Source: Lutjanus erythropterus
Taxonomy: Eukaryota; Chordata; Actinopteri; Lutjaniformes; Lutjanidae
Assembly: GCA_020091685.1 (NCBI GenBank)
Contig: CM034603.1
Span: 20,602,715 to 20,666,714 of the forward strand
Direction of reading: 5' to 3'
DNA: 64,000 nt
Part shown: in pieces, positions 59,487 to 64,000 of the stretch
Position numbering within the stretch: the stretch's first letter is position 1
Layout: each line of letters begins with the position of its first letter
The notes under the pieces: generated by a model
What the model was told of the DNA's origin: nothing
The model's database searches: none
Seen by the model: only the letters and a program-made list of their open reading frames with translations
Made by a program: the position numbers and the translations under genes

Positions 59487-59700
59487 AGCTGTGCACAGAG
59501 GTGCTTTGAGCTAAATGTTAATATCAGCATGCTAACATGCTGAGCAGGTATAATATTTACCAGGCTTATCATGTTAGTTTACCATGTTAACATGCTAACA
59601 TTAAATACAAAACACAAAACACAGCTGAAGCTGATGGGAATGTCTTGGCACAATTTTGTCACGAACCAAACTACTGAACAAAAACATATTGAAATGTTCA
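59487..59700 (+). repeat. Percomorph-type repeat with CATGCTAACATGCTAA motif
   Basis: GAGGTGCTTTGAGCTAAATG, ATCAGCATGCTAACATGC, GCAGGTATAATATTTACC, TGTTAACATGCTAACATTA, then ACACAGCTGAAGCTGATGGG and AATGTCTTGGCA follow in the order of a repeat I know from perch-like fish genomes. It lies directly after the previous element. The sub-word CATGCTAACATG is a partial palindrome that may help these copies expand. Non-coding. Confidence 0.65.
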
Positions 59701-60497
59701 AATAATTAAACTTTTCTTTTTCAGTCGACATGCACACAGTAGTGGTGGAAGCACTGCAGACAGTTGAAAACCGACTGTTAATCAATTTGACTGTTAAATA
59801 TTGATGCAGAAAACATTCGATTTCAGAAGCGGGTTTTTATCATTTCCAAATGGTTTTTAACAGAAAACAGCAAGACTCATGTTTCTTTTATAAATTAAAC
59901 TGGGAATACAGTGGCAGAGCACTGGGCTGGCTGGGTCACAAAACAGATTCTGACATACTCTGTCTAAACCAAGCCATACAAGTTTAACGTTATGTGTTGC
60001 CCAGGGGTGCCATATATAATTAAAGTGTTTCTGTGGGTTTTCCCCTGCTGCAACGCCTGTCTGGTAGACAGATAGGGAATTAGGTGAAAAAAGTCTTTCT
60101 GAATCACTCACAGAGATGAAAATAATATGGACTGCAAATGTGATAAGTTGCCCTAATGAGATGCATCTAAGATAAGAAACAGATAACCTCTATCTTCAAC
60201 ATCAGCAAGAGACACAAATCCAGCATGTGTGTAGTCGTCTCCAAGAAGTTTCTAGAAGTCCACTCCTCTTGAGGAAGTCCAGGACCCTGCATTACAGTAT
60301 AGTAAGTATGTCAGAGCAGCAGTAATGACCTTGATGATTCTGCCACTCGACAAAATCCGGTGATGATGGGGGCCATTCCAGCACATCAATTATGAGAAGC
60401 GTTTGTTGAGGTAATGTGCTGCACGCAAGGCAATGGGCGGGGGTGGACGGGACCTGCTGCACTATTCATGTCACCATCTGCTCCCTTTCAGAAAGTC
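59701..60497. other. Unassigned intergenic DNA
   Basis: Mixed sequence. No gene and no named repeat. Confidence 0.4.
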
Positions 60498-60635
60498 TTA
60501 CTCCACAGGCCTGTGGGCTCTGGAACCAGGCCGTGGGCCGCGTCGCCTGTCTAATTCCTCCAGCAGTGCTTGGAGCCACTGCACAAACATGCGATTCAGA
60601 CCAGCCAGTGCCGCTGCTGCTTCCCTCGCTGTTTT
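60498..60635 (-). other. Short coding-like segment, product unknown
   Basis: In a GC-richer island (about 60420-60780) the minus strand has a frame whose last 45 codons end at TAA and read like protein: KTAREAAAAL, then GLNRMFVQWLQALLEELDRR, an amphipathic helix-like stretch, then a Pro/Arg-rich tail. The frame stays open to 60785, but the more upstream part is Cys/Leu-rich and looks random. The splice-acceptor-like sequence before KTARE is weak. I recognise no family. It could be a terminal exon of an unseen gene, a relic, or chance in GC-rich DNA. Confidence 0.15.
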
Positions 60636-60989
60636 GGTCTGAGCTTTACCGCCATGCGCAATACAAACAGCCGGGCAGAGTACCTGTGCAATTGGAATCT
60701 GCTGGAATGGGGAGAGAATGTGAGGAAGCAAACAAAGGCAGCGGGGGACTTCCACAGCAATAACAGGGATCAATAAAGAAAGCACAAGGGCGACAGCTGA
60801 AAGGGGTCATCACATAAGATCCCAAAGCCAACACATGAAATATAAATGCTGCTGAAATAGACAGGATTTCTTCTCCAAAGACACATTTCCAAAGACCAAA
60901 TGTGCTTTGTGTTTCCAATCTTTTCCATCTGTGTTAGAGCCCATATCTGAGGCACTTCTATTGGCAGCATGACTCAGGAAGCTGTCGAC

Positions 60990-61330
60990 CCACTGCCCAA
61001 TTTGCCTTTGAGGTGATTAAGACCTGGCAATGGCCTAATTGAAAGCCTTGGTTTGCACTTCTCTTAGTGTGTGTTTGTAAAGTAAATCCATGCTCTGATT
61101 GAATGTAATATCCACAGTGAATATCTACGAGAGGGGGCCATGGATCCTGATGGAGGCATCTTATCAGTATGCAAATTGAACAGCTCACTTTGCTCATTAT
61201 ATTAAATGAGGCGCGACTGAATGAGTTTGTCTCAATTATTTCAAAGTTGAGCTGAGCGCCCGCTTCACATAGTGGTATTTTAGCCTCATATTAGAGTCTG
61301 GGTGTAAGACTCAGGGCTAAGTAGAGCTTG
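60990..61330. promoter_or_regulatory. Candidate conserved non-coding element
   Basis: Repeat-free block containing TTTGAGGTGATTAAGACC, GGCAATGGCCTAATTGAAAG, AGTATGCAAATTGAACAGC (octamer-like), CATTATATTAAATGAGG and GTCTCAATTATTTCAAAG. Clustered homeodomain and POU-type words in balanced sequence fit a developmental enhancer; unproven without alignment. Confidence 0.28.
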
Positions 61331-63466
61331 TCACACTCTACGTTTAGGACGCCTGCGGTACAAACCACACACACATATGCACACATGCACACACACCATA
61401 GACTAAATATTGGCCACCCTGTGGGGTGTCAGCTGTAAAAGATGACTTAGCCAGGCAATGATATCATTAAAGACTAAAGCAGAGAAATGTATGAGGACAC
61501 AAAAGGCCAACCTTCACGTTGCTCTGTGTGCTGCTGTATAATCTGTTGGTGGGGGGTATGAATAAGCTCACTGCAAGGACAGCAGAGGTGCTGGAAAAGG
61601 GTAACTGTGACACAGACCAATGTACTAATGTATCAACATCATTACATACTTTTACCTTCATAGAGAAGGTGTACAGGACATTTACAGTACTACCATTCTA
61701 CCATTCTAGAGATAGGTGTATTTCTATTAGATGTATTTAAATTGTGTCTCTAATTATTTTTGAGTATTTTCTAATTTGTATTTTGCTGGGCTGAAAAAAA
61801 TGAATAATGTAATTTGTAACAACATACTTTAAGAGCTTGTTCATTTTAAATGTTTAAAATAAATTATTTACATGTTATTTTATTCTCAAATCAGACATGT
61901 TTATCCCCAGATTTAAAGTGTTGGGGGAAAAAATGCACAGCAATCAGCCTCATTTGATGCCTTTGGCTAAAATCGCATGACATGTCCTGGCAGCTCCATA
62001 TTTCATTCGTGTTGCTTATGACCAGCGGCCTGAGGAAAGAAACTGCTCTGGTGTTTGGTGCACATTTCTCATAAGGCAAGGGTTTGTAATCAAAATATCA
62101 TCAAATTATTTTATGCTAAGTCAAGTTTACCAAATGACACTGGAATACAATAGAAGAAAAGAGCAATTAGCAAACACATGTGCTCTAGCAAATTACTTAC
62201 TAGCTAGTAGCTCACTGTAACTGGTGGGTAGCTCAGTCTTATTGTCATCTGAAAGAACTAGTGCATCACAACTGTTCATTTCACACAGTGGTCGCTTTGA
62301 CTGACAGAAACCTCCCAGCATGCACCCCTGAAGGAGGGCCTCCCACCTCCAAGATGTCCTGATTGGCCACTACAAATTCTGTGAGAAAGAAAGAAGTGAA
62401 CATATGCCTGAAAGTTGTCAATTTTAGTTTGTATAAATGTTTCAAATTACTTGTGTTTTAATTAAACACATACCAGTATTTTGTCATCTATTTTGATACA
62501 TTTTATGAGTAAGTATTTGTAATTTGTAACAAGATTGTTTTTATGTGTTTGTGCCCATCTCTGTTCATTTCGGTTTCCTTTATGCTATATGTGAGTATAT
62601 CAAAATGCAGAGTTTCAAAACTATATATAAAAGTAAAAAGTAAATTAAAAGTATACTTTTTTGCTTATCATGGTATCTCAAAATTGAATAAATTAAAATA
62701 AATGAATCCTAGTTGTGTCCAGTGTTTTTTCTATCTTTTCACAGAATCATTAAAAACTACAGCAGCATCAGATCGCTACTCCATATCATGTGGTGCCATG
62801 CATAGAATTCAAAATAAATTCACTAGCAAAATAAAGTTTCTATAACACCAAATAGTCAAAGGATATACACTAATGAGGGGGGAAAAAGCTGTATTGCTCC
62901 ACTTCCTACACAGTTTTGAACTATCCCATTTCTTAAATTAACCAACCAATGTGCTGCTCATTTTTTGCAGAAGACTTAGACACTTTTTGTTTATTGTTAG
63001 ACTAGATGACACAGACAATCTTAACACCTAATTTTTCTGAATCACCTTCCAAAGTACCTAAAGGCTAAAGCCTGTTTGTACAGTAGATGTACAAGTTGCT
63101 ATAGCATGTTGCCATGGTGAAAGTGCCTCTACACAGAGATATGATGTGACAGCTATCGGGTGAGGAAGCTGGAGGCTTGACAAGACTCGCCAGTGACCAG
63201 AAAACAGATGAAGATTCTGACAAGAGTGCGGGATCGATGTGTCTCTGCACTCTTTGTCAGAGTGATTAGTTGAAAAAATCAGTTAATATCACACAAATAA
63301 ACAATAGACTGACTTATTGTAGACTGACTTACATTAACAGACACTGAAGCCAGCGCCTGTATCAGCTGGGAGCAAACACTGACGGCTCAACATTATGCAG
63401 CAATTATGAGCAATACCGTCATACATCATTCACCTCTTTTACTGTCATTGACAATATATATAATTC
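61331..63466. other. Unassigned intergenic DNA
   Basis: Includes a CA-rich stretch at about 61366-61397 and long AT-rich parts (61740-61880, 62450-62720). No gene and no named repeat. Confidence 0.4.
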
Positions 63467-63491
63467 ATGTTTAATTCCTAGAATTAAACAT
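63467..63491. other. Perfect 11-bp inverted repeat
   Basis: ATGTTTAATTC, centre CTA, GAATTAAACAT. A looser outer pair (ATTC... and ...GAAT) extends it on both sides. AT-rich palindromes of this kind can extrude cruciforms; no function is shown. Confidence 0.75.
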
Positions 63492-64000
63492 CAATCATGA
63501 ATTCTTTTCACATCTTGAATAATTCTGCGTTGAATTTTAAGCAGTTATGAAATAAATTTCACAGAGAGCAAAAATGTCTCGTGGACCTTTTTAAATCCTG
63601 GTTTTGAAAAGCTTACGCTTCATAGTTCTTGCTTCAATACTGCCCCCATGTGATATGAAGCTGAATGTTACCCAGGTGCCACATTGCTCAAAGGAATCAT
63701 GGTATGTTGTGTTCATGATTGCTGCAAGAGCCATCAACAGAAAAAAGAATAAGCATCCAAACAGCCACCATCATTTTAATAAAGCCTTTTTTTCCTTTGT
63801 TCTCACTATGCTCAAACTGCAAGATATTTAAGGCTCAAATTTTCCCTCAGTAATTTACTATGTTTAAATTAAAAATGCTGTCTTTATCAGAGCGCAGCAT
63901 GAACCTCACCTACAGTGTCTTTTTGACTTTCTCAGAGACAGCTGAATAGATCCAGAAAATTCAGTTGCTTCGTCTTTAAGTTGATGACTGTCTTTCTCCT
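63492..64000. other. Unassigned intergenic DNA
   Basis: AT-rich sequence to the window edge. The 75-codon frame at 63604-63831 has no recognisable domain. Confidence 0.4.

Noticed and set aside
10495..60388. 16-base word CCATTCCAGCACATCA shared between about 10495 and 60373
   Set aside because: About one such chance match is expected in 64 kb compared with itself, and the flanks do not match.
1..64000. CRISPR arrays, bacterial operons, phage or plasmid functions
   Set aside because: No direct-repeat/spacer arrays, ribosome-binding sites or dense coding. The sequence has the character of vertebrate non-coding DNA.

Overview
The window reads as a 64-kb, AT-rich intergenic stretch (or long intron) of a vertebrate genome. 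The interspersed repeats point to a percomorph-type teleost fish: several families match, from memory, repeats common in perch-like, cichlid-like and flatfish-like genomes. I find no intact protein-coding gene, no rRNA and no functional tRNA on either strand. The longest open frames lie in low-complexity or repeat DNA and do not look like known proteins.

The left third (1-22 kb) holds a LINE 3' end (493-872), two copies of one short transposon (6724-7072 intact; 2019-3232 split by about 880 bp of other DNA), hAT-like remnants (7247-7706, 9241-9480), a repeat copy at 11140, a tRNA-derived SINE (13028-13179), purine and GT tracts (14.4-14.56 kb), an ATGG microsatellite (17324), and a 3.27-kb interval (18071-21339). 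That interval is bounded by a good inverted repeat and contains a tandem LTR-like duplication and a broken PIF/Harbinger transposase fragment.

The middle (22-45 kb) holds a foldback element (22443-22572), one copy of a repeat found again at 42.66-43.20 kb, a dense repeat nest at 25.1-28.4 kb (hAT-type element, LTR-like block, and a diverged three-copy long tandem repeat), a tRNA-like relic (29808), AT-rich LINE-like DNA (34.4-35.1 kb) and a GTT microsatellite, then a quieter region, an inverted-repeat hairpin (44524-44632) and another hAT-like relic.

The right third (45-64 kb) contains the clearest element: a solo LTR at 47412-48264 with TG...CA ends, TATA box, poly(A) signal and a perfect 5-bp target duplication. 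A 690-bp element made of GGTTCT/AACCCT sub-repeats follows (49526-50215), then several short TTAA-ended elements, a CCTAACC-rich repeat (57250-57850), and two adjacent percomorph-type repeats (58663-59700). Between these lie unique, repeat-poor blocks with homeodomain-, PBX/MEIS- and octamer-like words. They are candidate conserved non-coding elements, but only alignment to other fish could show that.

I found no evidence for a novel multi-gene system. The observations worth checking are nested or rearranged transposons, shared TTAA-type termini across several short families, and one short coding-like segment on the minus strand (60498-60635). Family names rest on remembered consensus features and were not checked by any search.
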